DNA of 64,000 nucleotides, from positions 1-64,000 of the forward strand of contig SRZB01000020.1 in NCBI GenBank assembly GCA_004793585.1, written 5' to 3'. Below, in pieces: positions 35,547 to 43,955 of the stretch; the stretch's first letter is position 1, and each line of letters starts with the position of its first letter. The translations under genes and the position numbers were made by a program. The notes beneath the pieces are model-generated. The model was not told the origin of the DNA and made no database searches. It saw only the letters and a program-made list of their open reading frames with translations. The DNA comes from Hominisplanchenecus murintestinalis. Lineage in GTDB: Bacteria; Bacillota; Clostridia; Lachnospirales; Lachnospiraceae.

Positions 35547-37386
35547 ATGGAAATTAGAAAGCGGGAGATGAAATTTATAACAACCTTGTTTGTGGCAATG
35601 GCGTTTTTTATGCTTTGCGAGACAGGGGATGTGAAAGCAAAAGATGCTTATCACGAACGTTATGACGGATGGGTCTATTCAGAATTCTATTCAGAACAAC
35701 ATGGTGGGAAAGTAGTACAGATAACGGGTAGTTATGAAGAGAAAAGTGGAAATATTATAATTCCCGAGACAATTAATGGGTATCCGGTAACAGAAATGGC
35801 AAATGGTAGTGATAGTTACTCATGGGGTAACATTGAAACAATAACTTTGCCGAAGTCACTGATAGAGATTGAGTCTTCTGTGTTTAGCGGATGTACTGAT
35901 CTGAGAAGTGTAGAAATGCCGAATAGTGTTACAAAAATAGGGTATGGTGCATTTGAGGGGGTGTACGGGTCTGATAAGTGTAGAAATACCGAATAGTGTT
36001 ACAGAAATAGGGTATGGTGCATTTGAGGGGTGTACGGGTCTGATAAGTATAAAACTTCCAAATAGTATTACCAAAATACAACATGAAGCATTTAAGGATT
36101 GTACCAGCTTGACAAGTATAGTGATCCCCGACAGTGTTAGAATAATAGAAGGAAACTATTCTGGGTACGGCGGGCATGTGAAATGGGATGGTGCGTTTGA
36201 GAATTGCACCAGTTTGAAAAGTTTAGAAATACTAGGCAGTGTTACGGAATTAGAAGATGGTGCATTTGAGAATTGTAGCAGTTTGACATATCTCTCAATA
36301 GCAGAACAGTGTAATGGTGCCGCATTCCCTGGGTGTAGAAATCTTACATATTTTAAAATAAGAAATCCTTCAAGTGGCTATAAATTCTCGTTAGAAGATA
36401 TAAGTACATCCTATCATATTGAAATTATGCCTGGTGCAAAAATTATTGATGAATTAGCCTTTGGAGACTGTAAAGGACTGGTTGGTATTACGATACCAGA
36501 CAGTGTAACAAAAATAGAAGATCGTGCATTTAGTAGCTGTGAGAAATTGTTGGATGTTACACTGCCGATTCATTTGACAAAAATCAGCACTGGCTTATTT
36601 CAAGAGTGTAGCAGTTTAAAAAGTATTCATATACCAGATAGAGTTACAGAAATCGGACGATATGCATTTGCTGGATGTAGTAGCCTAGAAAACGTTTCTA
36701 TACCAAACAGAGTTACAGAAATTGGAGCGATGGCATTTACCTACTGCGATGCAATGCGCAGCGTTACGATCCCCAAAAGTGTATCAAAGATTGGAGAAAA
36801 TGCGTTTGGCTTTTCAAAATATGTAGATGGTGTAGATAGTAGTGGTAATCTGGAAAAGGGGCATTGGGTGCGTGATAAGAATTTTATTATAATCGGATAT
36901 CCGAATACAGCCGCGGAAAAATATGCAAAAGAAAATGGTATAAAGTTTCGAGCTTTGAATACAAAAAAAGATAATAAGGTTTTTAAATATGCTAAAAGCA
37001 GTTATCAGCCGACAGGAAAAAGAACAGCGGCATTGATTCGGGTTGGCAATACTGGAACAGTGTTTAAAATTCCTGATACAGTTAAATCGAATGGCAATAC
37101 CTATAAAGTCACGTCAGTAGGCAAAGAGGCGTTTCAGGACTGCAAGAAGCTGAAAAGCGTCGTGGTCGGAAAAAATGTGACGTCTATCGGATCAAAAGCA
37201 TTCAGCGGATGCAAAGCATTAAAGAAAATTACCATCAAATCCGCGAAGCTGAAAAAAGTCGGGAAAAACGCCTTCAAAGGCATCCATGCGAAAGCAGTTA
37301 TCAAAGCGCCGAAAGCGAAGCTGAAAGCTTATAAGAAGCTGCTGAAAAAGAAAGGGCAGGGAAAGAAAGTCCGGATTACAAAGTAG
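35547..37386 (+). pseudogene. BspA-like LRR_5 surface protein, frameshifted at a poly-G tract
   Basis: The 5' frame has a signal peptide (KFITTLFVAMAFFMLCETG) and LRR_5 repeats (PKSLIEIESSVFSGCTDLRSVEMPNSVTKI). At 35957-35961 GAGGGGGTG has five G where the next repeat (36027-36030) has four, and the frame ends at 35996. The +1 frame continues through about ten LRR_5 units (PNSVTEIGYGAFEGCTGLISI type) to a lysine-rich tail (KLKKVGKNAFKGIHAKAVIKAPKAK). Removal of one G would give a single protein of about 612 residues. Either phase variation, a true mutation or a sequencing slip. The tail is shared with the papain-type protease and the DGR target. It ends 16 bp before avd. Confidence 0.8.
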
Positions 37387-37402
37387 ATAAGGTCTGAACC
37401 CT

Positions 37403-37795
37403 ATGAGAAAAAAAGAAAGCGAACTGTCTGTGATTGTAAAGGCAAAGGACTTAGGGAGTTATATCTTTACCGTAATGGATAAGAGCCCGAAAAAGTTCCG
37501 CTTTACATTTGTGAGCCGCATACAGAACTTGAGCCTGGATATCCTGGACAACCTGTACCGGGCGAACTTTGTGTATGTAAAGGATAAGGAAGACTCGGTT
37601 CACATCACACAGAGGAAAGATTACCAGAGGAATGCTTATGTGGCCCTAAAGTTGCTGGGCTTTCTGGCTCTGGCGGCAAAGGAGCAGGGATGTATCCTGC
37701 CGAAGCAATACGAACAGATATCTATCCAGTCAACAGAGGTTACACGTCTGCTGCTGGCATGGTCGCGGAGTGACCAGAATAGATATAAGGGATAA
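37403..37795 (+). CDS. avd: DGR accessory variability determinant (Avd-like four-helix bundle)
   Basis: Protein of 130 residues, all helical and basic, of the four-helix-bundle/Avd type (DLGSYIFTVMDKSPKKFRFTFVSRIQNLSLDILDNLYRANFVY). In DGRs, Avd forms a pentamer that binds the reverse transcriptase and the template RNA and is needed for mutagenic retrohoming. Its position directly before the template repeat (8 bp) and the RT gene supports the assignment. The ribosome site is weak (AAGG). It seems intact, unlike the RT. Confidence 0.85.
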   Translation: MRKKESELSVIVKAKDLGSYIFTVMDKSPKKFRFTFVSRIQNLSLDILDNLYRANFVYVKDKEDSVHITQRKDYQRNAYVALKLLGFLALAAKEQGCILPKQYEQISIQSTEVTRLLLAWSRSDQNRYKG

Positions 37796-37802
37796 GGTTG
37801 AA

Positions 37803-37922
37803 GGTGGCTGCGCTCGCCGGGCAATAATTCAAACAATGCAATGAACGTCAACAACGACGGCTGGGTCAACAATAATGGCAACAATGTCAACAACAATAAT
37901 GACGGCATTCGGCCGGATTTGA
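37803..37922 (+). other. DGR template repeat (TR)
   Basis: 120-bp stretch between avd and the RT gene, rich in AAC/AAT codons (it would read SPGNNSNNAMNVNNDGWVNNNGNNVNNNNDGIRP). It aligns without gaps to the VR at 39949-40068. All 17 differences are at adenines of this TR, and no other base differs. The non-variable 3' block GACGGCATTCGGCCGG corresponds to the IMH region. The 200 or so bp after it, up to the RT start, carry small hairpins (such as GTGTTT/AAACAC) and probably form the DGR RNA spacer. Confidence 0.95.
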
Positions 37923-38139
37923 GATTTCTACGGCCTGTTACGGTGTTTAAGGAAACACTGTCCGTGCCTTATTTCAAAGGAATCGAATCCCTTTCCGGGT
38001 GAAATATTCCGGAAGAACACATACCGCCGGACAGAGGGGACGGGAAACTTTTCCTTCTTTGCAGCATACTGTTTCTTAACCATTATGGGGGCAGGGCTGC
38101 CCGGCGGTTCTGGAAAGGATGTGAAGAAAAAGCATAGAA

Positions 38140-39022
38140 ATGACTTATGAGGAAATGTGCAGGTTTGAAAATCTGTACCGGGCGCATCTGAAGTCGCGGC
38201 GGGGAAAGAGATGCCAGAAGGACGTGATAGCGTTTGAAATGGATTTGGGGCAGAAGCTGTATGAACTGCAGTGGGAGCTGCTGAATGGGAAATACAGGCC
38301 GCGCAGGTATGGACAGTTTAAAATATACGACCCGAAAGAGCGCATGATTCATGCCCTGCAGTACCGCGACCGGATTGTCCAGCACACACTGTGCGACAAT
38401 GTGATAGAGCCTTTTATGGAAAGGCATCTTGTTTTTGATAATGCGGCAGTTTATCGACAGCTACGAGTGCGCCCCATCAAAAGGGCTTCCGCTGGGAAAC
38501 CAGACCAGCTCGTGGTTTGCGCTGTACTATCTGGATGGGCTGGACAGGCTGATTAAGGAGAAGCTCCAGGTACGCTATTATACACGGTATATGGACGACG
38601 GCGTTCTGGTGCATCAGGACAGGGAGTACCTGAAATACTGCCTGTCGCAGATGAAAGCGTATATCGGACAGGAGAGAAAGCTGGAATTTAACCAGAAAAC
38701 ACAGATCGTGCCGCTTTCGCAGGGCGTCGACTATCTGGGGTTCCACTTTTATCTGACAGATACCGGGAAAGTGATACGGAAGCTGCGTACAAGTAATAAA
38801 AAGCGGCTGAAGCGGAAGCTGAAACGCTACCGCCACGCCTACCGGAACGGTGTCATGGATATGGAAGCCGTCTCCCGCAGCCTGGCAAGCTACCGGGGGC
38901 ATCTGTCCCACGGGAATACATACCATCTGCAGAAAAATATAGTAAACCATCTTGTCTTATCGAAACAGACAAAGGAGGAGAGGGAAGAACATGAAAGGAA
39001 AATCAAAGAACAAATCAGGTAA
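38140..39022 (+). pseudogene. DGR reverse transcriptase with internal out-of-frame deletion
   Basis: The N-terminal part (MTYEEMCRFENLYRAHLKSRRGK ... KERMIHALQYRDRIVQHTL ... ERHLVFDNAA) and the C-terminal part (FIDSYE, KGLPLGNQTSSWFALYYLD, YYTRYMDDGVLV, QGVDYLGFHFYLT) are typical of a DGR RT but lie in different frames, joined near 38440. Intact DGR RTs have about 70-80 residues here with motif A (a KCDIRKYFDSIDH-like strand bearing the first catalytic Asp); these are missing. The YMDD motif remains. The motif usually written GNQTSQ reads GNQTSS. The 3' end overlaps the target gene by 32 nt. By inference it is inactive. Confidence 0.85.
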
Positions 39023-42000
39023 GCCGAAGCGTCTGCTGTCCCTGCTTCTGACGGCAACGCTGACTCTATCGCCGCTCTTGGCGGCGATGCCGGAGAGGGC
39101 GGCGGAAAAGGCAGAAGCAGCGGATGTCACGCTGAAAAATCCCCGCATCGTGGCGGATGACAGTATGATAGCAGATCAGAAGGTCACCTGGGACTGCGTG
39201 TGGTTCGGGCGCTACCCGCAGGCGGAGGTGATACCAAGCGGCGTAGAATACACCGCGCTGGATGAAAGTCTGCGTCGGGAAGGGGATGTTATCGTTTCCG
39301 ACAGCGTGTACTCTGCCTTGCAAAATGCGTCTGGCTGGGACGCTAACAATGATATCACCCTGAACGGGGCAAAGTACCGGAGGATGAAAAAAGGAGATGC
39401 GACTTGCACATCTACCAGCAGCGGTTACTATAAATGGAGCAGCAGCGCAGACTACCACTACTTTAAATACGAGCCAATCAAATGGCGGGTGCTCCGCACG
39501 GACGGGAACCAGGCGCTTCTCCTGTCGGATGTGGCGCTCGACGACCAGAAGTACCATACAGAATATGAAAGTGTTACATGGGAGACCAGCACTGCGCGGA
39601 GCTGGCTGAATGGCTATGGGGCGGGGAGTAACAAGCAGTCTGTAGATTATAGAGGAAAGAACTTTATCGGTAGCGCATTTACTGCTTCTGAGCAGGCGGC
39701 AATCGTAAATTCATCCCTGGAAAATGCCGACAGCATAAACTGGGGAACAAGCGGAGGGAACAATACCACGGATAAAGTATTCCTGCTCTCCGAGTCGGAC
39801 GTGTGTAATACGGATACGGCGGAATCTTATGGGTTTGTGAAGGACAGAAGTACACATGATGAAGCCCGCCGCTGTAAGGGCAGCACCTATGCAAAGGCGA
39901 TGGGAATGTGGAGTAGTACCAGTACAGATTACGCCGGGAACGGCTACTGGTGGCTGCGCTCGCCGGGCTATTATTCATACTATGCAATGTTCGTCAGCCG
40001 CGACGGCTGGGTCAGCTATAATGGCTGCGATGTCTACAACAGTAATGACGGCATTCGGCCGGCTTTGAATCTTAATCTCTCATCTCCTAATCTCTGCACC
40101 TACGCGGGGACGGTGTGTTCCGACGGGACAGATACAGAGGTGGGCGGCGGGACGGTTCCGCCGGGCGGGGAGACGCCTGAACCGGGGATTCCCGGAGGCA
40201 TTACTTTGTCTAATCCCCGCATCGTAAAGAACCCGGACATGGACAGATGCCAGACAGTTACCTGGGACTGTGTATACTTCGGGAGTTATCCGCAGGCAGA
40301 GGTTATCTCCAGTAATGTGAAGTATGATGCCCTGAATAATGTCTGGCGGAGGGACGGAGATGTTATCATATCAGACAGCATTTATTCCGCCCTGCAAAAT
40401 GCGTTCGGCTGGGATGCAAGTAATGATATTACCCTGAACGGCGCGAAATACCGGAGGGTAAGAAAAGAAGATGCTGTCTATGCGGATAATTCTGATAATT
40501 ATTACCAGTGGGGCGGCGGCGCAGGCTATCACTATTTCAAATATGAGCCAATCAAATGGAGGGTACTGCACACGGATGGGAACCAGGCGTTGCTTTTGTC
40601 AGATATCGCTTTGGATAACCGGGCATACCATACAAGATATGAAAATGTCACCTGGGAAACCAGTACAATACGGAGCTGGCTGAACGGCTATGGAGCAGGC
40701 AGTAATAAACAGTCGGAAGATTATAGCCGGAAAAGTTTTATAGGAAGCGCATTTTCTGCCGAGGAGCGGGAGGCGATAGCAAGTTCCCTGTTGGAGAATG
40801 CTGGCAATATGCAATATGGAACAGACGGCGGAAGTAATACCACAGATAAGGTTTTCCTGCTGTCTGAGTCAGATATGTGCAGTACAGACAGAGCCGAGTC
40901 CTATGGATTCATGAAAGGCAGAAACATAAGCGACGAAACCCGCCGTTTCAAGAGCAGTACTTGGGCGAAAGCGATGGGAGTGTGGGGCTATGCCGGTACG
41001 GATTACGCTGGAAATAGTTCCTGTTGGCTGCGCTCACCGGGACGTGGTGAACTTAACGCTGCGTATGTCAGCTATTATGGCGCAGTTAATGCAGATGGAA
41101 GTAATGTCAGCCATTATAATAACGGCGTCTGCCCAGCCTTGAACCTGAACCTTTCATCGAATCTGTATACATGGGCGGGTACAGTTACGCTTGGCGGGAA
41201 TGATTTAGAAATAATCAGAAATACGGGCGTTGTCGTTAATAACTTTTATGGCGCTGAAACTTACGGAAAAACCAAAGAAGCCAAAATCCAGGACGCGGCG
41301 GTGGAATTTAATGAAGCGTTAGAAAATTATCTGGAATGCTTCAGGGCAGAAGCTATAAAGGAATTGGGCGGGGAAGATAAAATCGTAGACCTGAAAAAAT
41401 TAGGAAAAGAACTGCGAGAGGCAGATGAAAAAACTTTTGACAGGTATATCACGATGAATGATGATGAGATCCCGGATAAAGCTATGGATAGCGTATATTA
41501 TGCCCTTGCCGATTTTCTGAGCAACTCGGTAGAGAAAACGGTAGACCTGAAGATGGATATAGATTTTTCAAAGAGTAGTATCTTAAATGCTATAGAGATC
41601 GCAAACTATGTCAGAAATGGAATAAGCAGTGAGAGTTTCACAAAAAAATACGGCGAATATGAAGTTTCCTTTGACACGTCTAATATGTGGACATCTTTTA
41701 CAGGGAAGGTTACCGTAACCGGAAAAAAACATACGTATCAAGGGATTATTACATCGACGGTTAAAAAAACGCAAGAGTTAGTGTGTCAGTATCTTGAAGC
41801 TCTGTCAGATATTGTAAAGGATGCGAATAAATACGCGCTGTTTTCTATACTTGGAGAATTGAGGGATGTGAGCTGCATAGCAGAGATGACGGAGGAAGCA
41901 ATTAAAGAAATTTTGAGCGATAAAATTGATATACTGCAAAAGAGCGGTTATGGGAATGTCCTTGCAGTTTTTCTGAATGTGCAGGACGGATATCAGGCAA

Positions 42001-43724
42001 TTAAGTCTATTATCCATGCAACAAAAAGCATCTCTCTGATAACTGTTTTGAAGAAATCCGAAAGTCTTTATGATACGATAGAAAATATAGATTTCTCAAA
42101 AGAAGGAGTAAAGAAAAAAACGATAAAAAAGGCTTTACAGACTTTGGAAGAAGCGAGAAAGAAATTAGCAACGGCATTGTATAACAAAATTTATGATGTG
42201 GATGAAGAGAAAGAAGGGTTTGTTGATAAAGTTTATAAATTTTTGGGAATCAAATGCCCTGTGGATGTTGAAGTGTATAATGCGTCGGATTCCCTGATTG
42301 GTTATGTAGACAGCACAGATGCGCATGAAGAGTATGTTTACTATTCTGAAGGAATCTATATTGAGGTAAAAGGCGATATGAAGTATATTTACGTCCCGGA
42401 AGACAAAGACGTATGGCTTAAACTTATCGCGACGGATGACGGGGAGATGAATTATACAGTTGAAGAAGTCAGGGATGGTGAGAAAACCGGCCGTTTAAAT
42501 TACTATCATGTACCGCTGAAAAATGGCGGGGAATACATACAGACGATACCAAAGTCAACGCCGTTGTCATCAGATGAAAGTCTGTTTCCGCTTACAGGCG
42601 GAGGGACGTCAATTTACGCAGATGAATATCTTTCGGCAGAAGATATGGCAGCTTCCGTTATGGTAGAAGTTGAAACAACGGAAGGGGGCATTGTGCTTGG
42701 AAAAGGGAAATATCCAAAGGGAGAAGGCACCGAGCTGGTATCGCTCGCACAGGACGATAGCTGGTCATTCTCAGGATGGTACGTCGGGGATAGGCTGGTG
42801 TCATCAGATAAAACATACCGTTTTACCGTATTGGAAAATGTCAAAATCAAAGCAGTGTTTGAAAAAAGGCTGGTGAGAGAAAAAGGGTATAAAATTACGA
42901 TGTCCAAAGAATATGGCGATTCTTACGTTGGCGTATACCAGGGAGTGGACGGAAAGAATAATATTTTCATCAAAGCACAGCAGGAAAATATGGCGTCATA
43001 TCTGGACACTGTCACAATTAAAGGTTACACAGTGGGGAGAGAAAATGTATATACAGATACAGTTTCAACTGTGACGGATGGGGAGTTAGGATTTTGGATA
43101 AATGAGATTAAACTTTCAGAGCTTCGAACAGCTGAATTGTATGATAAAAGAAATGTTCTGGTTGCGTCCATCTCTGCGTTGGATAGAGAACATAATGATA
43201 CGCCAACAGAAACCCTGCCAACAGAGCAGGACGGCGCATCCCACCCCCCCGCTCCCGCCCCGGCAGAACCTTCCGTCAAAAAAGGGCAGACCGTTAAAAT
43301 TGGACGCCTGAAATACAAAGTAAGCAAAGTCCGCGCAGATGGCACAGGCGAAGTCACGCTGACAGGAACCGCCGGTAAAAAGGACGCAAAGAAACTCACC
43401 TCCCTGAAAACCGGCAACACAGTCAAAATCAATAAAAAGGACTTTAAAGTAACCGCTATCGCAAAAAACGCGTTTAAGAACTGCAAAAAGCTGAAAAGCG
43501 CCGTGATAGGGAAATATGTGTCGTCCATTGGGGCAAAGGCATTCAACGGATGCCGGGCGCTGAAGAAAATCACGGTGAAGTCTGCGAAGCTGAAAAAGGT
43601 CGGGAAAAACGCTTTTAAAGGAATCTATGCGAAAGCATCTGTAAAAGCGCCAAAAGCGAAACGCAAAGCCTACCGGAAACTGCTCAGAGCCGGGGGCGCG
43701 GGTTCGAAAGTAAGGATAAAATAA
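38991..43724 (+). CDS. DGR-diversified secreted protein: two DUF6273 domains, helical stalk, InlB-like repeat, LRR_5 tail
   Basis: Protein of 1577 residues. Signal peptide (LLSLLLTATLTLSPLLA). DUF6273 domain 1 is at about 40-372, with the VR at residues 320-360 (WWLRSPGYYSYYAMFVSRD), and domain 2 at about 400-725. A proline-rich linker joins them. Residues 735-1110 are mainly helical. A GWYVGDRLVSSDKTYRF segment near 1260 resembles InlB B/Flg_new repeats, and the end is a lysine-rich LRR_5 tail (KLKKVGKNAFKGIYAKASVKAPKAK). DUF6273 is a C-type-lectin-like fold used as a variable ligand-binding scaffold in DGR targets. The ATG at 38991 follows GGAGGAGAGGG and overlaps the RT end, so translation is probably coupled. 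A surface receptor or adhesin is inferred. Confidence 0.9.
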   Translation: MKGKSKNKSGKPKRLLSLLLTATLTLSPLLAAMPERAAEKAEAADVTLKNPRIVADDSMIADQKVTWDCVWFGRYPQAEVIPSGVEYTALDESLRREGDVIVSDSVYSALQNASGWDANNDITLNGAKYRRMKKGDATCTSTSSGYYKWSSSADYHYFKYEPIKWRVLRTDGNQALLLSDVALDDQKYHTEYESVTWETSTARSWLNGYGAGSNKQSVDYRGKNFIGSAFTASEQAAIVNSSLENADSINWGTSGGNNTTDKVFLLSESDVCNTDTAESYGFVKDRSTHDEARRCKGSTYAKAMGMWSSTSTDYAGNGYWWLRSPGYYSYYAMFVSRDGWVSYNGCDVYNSNDGIRPALNLNLSSPNLCTYAGTVCSDGTDTEVGGGTVPPGGETPEPGIPGGITLSNPRIVKNPDMDRCQTVTWDCVYFGSYPQAEVISSNVKYDALNNVWRRDGDVIISDSIYSALQNAFGWDASNDITLNGAKYRRVRKEDAVYADNSDNYYQWGGGAGYHYFKYEPIKWRVLHTDGNQALLLSDIALDNRAYHTRYENVTWETSTIRSWLNGYGAGSNKQSEDYSRKSFIGSAFSAEEREAIASSLLENAGNMQYGTDGGSNTTDKVFLLSESDMCSTDRAESYGFMKGRNISDETRRFKSSTWAKAMGVWGYAGTDYAGNSSCWLRSPGRGELNAAYVSYYGAVNADGSNVSHYNNGVCPALNLNLSSNLYTWAGTVTLGGNDLEIIRNTGVVVNNFYGAETYGKTKEAKIQDAAVEFNEALENYLECFRAEAIKELGGEDKIVDLKKLGKELREADEKTFDRYITMNDDEIPDKAMDSVYYALADFLSNSVEKTVDLKMDIDFSKSSILNAIEIANYVRNGISSESFTKKYGEYEVSFDTSNMWTSFTGKVTVTGKKHTYQGIITSTVKKTQELVCQYLEALSDIVKDANKYALFSILGELRDVSCIAEMTEEAIKEILSDKIDILQKSGYGNVLAVFLNVQDGYQAIKSIIHATKSISLITVLKKSESLYDTIENIDFSKEGVKKKTIKKALQTLEEARKKLATALYNKIYDVDEEKEGFVDKVYKFLGIKCPVDVEVYNASDSLIGYVDSTDAHEEYVYYSEGIYIEVKGDMKYIYVPEDKDVWLKLIATDDGEMNYTVEEVRDGEKTGRLNYYHVPLKNGGEYIQTIPKSTPLSSDESLFPLTGGGTSIYADEYLSAEDMAASVMVEVETTEGGIVLGKGKYPKGEGTELVSLAQDDSWSFSGWYVGDRLVSSDKTYRFTVLENVKIKAVFEKRLVREKGYKITMSKEYGDSYVGVYQGVDGKNNIFIKAQQENMASYLDTVTIKGYTVGRENVYTDTVSTVTDGELGFWINEIKLSELRTAELYDKRNVLVASISALDREHNDTPTETLPTEQDGASHPPAPAPAEPSVKKGQTVKIGRLKYKVSKVRADGTGEVTLTGTAGKKDAKKLTSLKTGNTVKINKKDFKVTAIAKNAFKNCKKLKSAVIGKYVSSIGAKAFNGCRALKKITVKSAKLKKVGKNAFKGIYAKASVKAPKAKRKAYRKLLRAGGAGSKVRIK
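39949..40068 (+). other. DGR variable repeat (VR)
   Basis: 120 bp at the end of DUF6273 domain 1. Compared with the TR it has 17 substitutions, all at TR adenines (for example AAC to TTC, CGC, AGC, TGC; AAT to TAT, GAT), and is identical at every G, C and T. Substituted residues are Tyr, Phe, Ser, Arg, Cys and Asp at AAY-coded sites. The last change (A to C) lies just after the CGGCCGG block. Confidence 0.95.
41025..41141 (+). other. VR-like segment of DUF6273 domain 2
   Basis: 39 codons (residues 679-717, WLRSPGRGELNAAYVSYYG ... GVCPAL), colinear with the TR and VR. It differs from the TR at many non-adenine positions (such as TCG to TCA, TCA to GAA, TGG to GCA), so it was not made from the present TR. 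It is either an old, frozen VR or an ancestral duplicate. Confidence 0.6.
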
Positions 43725-43745
43725 AAGAATACAGGGAAATGTAAA

Positions 43746-43773
43746 CGGCAGACAGGGAAGGACCTGTCTGCCG
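43746..43773. other. Conserved hairpin upstream of AAA-ATPase copy 4
   Basis: CGGCAGACAGG (43746-43756) and CCTGTCTGCCG (43763-43773) form a perfect 11-bp stem with loop GAAGGA. It lies 22 bp after the DGR target stop, so it may end that transcript. The same structure at 2275 shows it travels with the AAA-ATPase cassette. A TATAAT at about 43874-43879 is also conserved. Confidence 0.6.
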
Positions 43774-43955
43774 TATTTCGTCCTGCGGGGAAACTCTTAT
43801 ACAATAAGATGCGCATTAAAAAAGTTTTGATGAAAAAATTGTGTTTTCTATGGAAAAGTAAGTACGGATTGGTTATAATGAAAAAAAGGTCTTTTGGATG
43901 CTTTGGCTTGAAGAAACGGAAGGTATGGACGGTGAAAATGGGAGGAAGTGATTCT

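Noticed and set aside
37796..38139. A small Asn-rich protein encoded by the TR region
   Set aside because: The frame is not opened by a start or ribosome site; the Asn-rich reading results from the AAY design of the TR.
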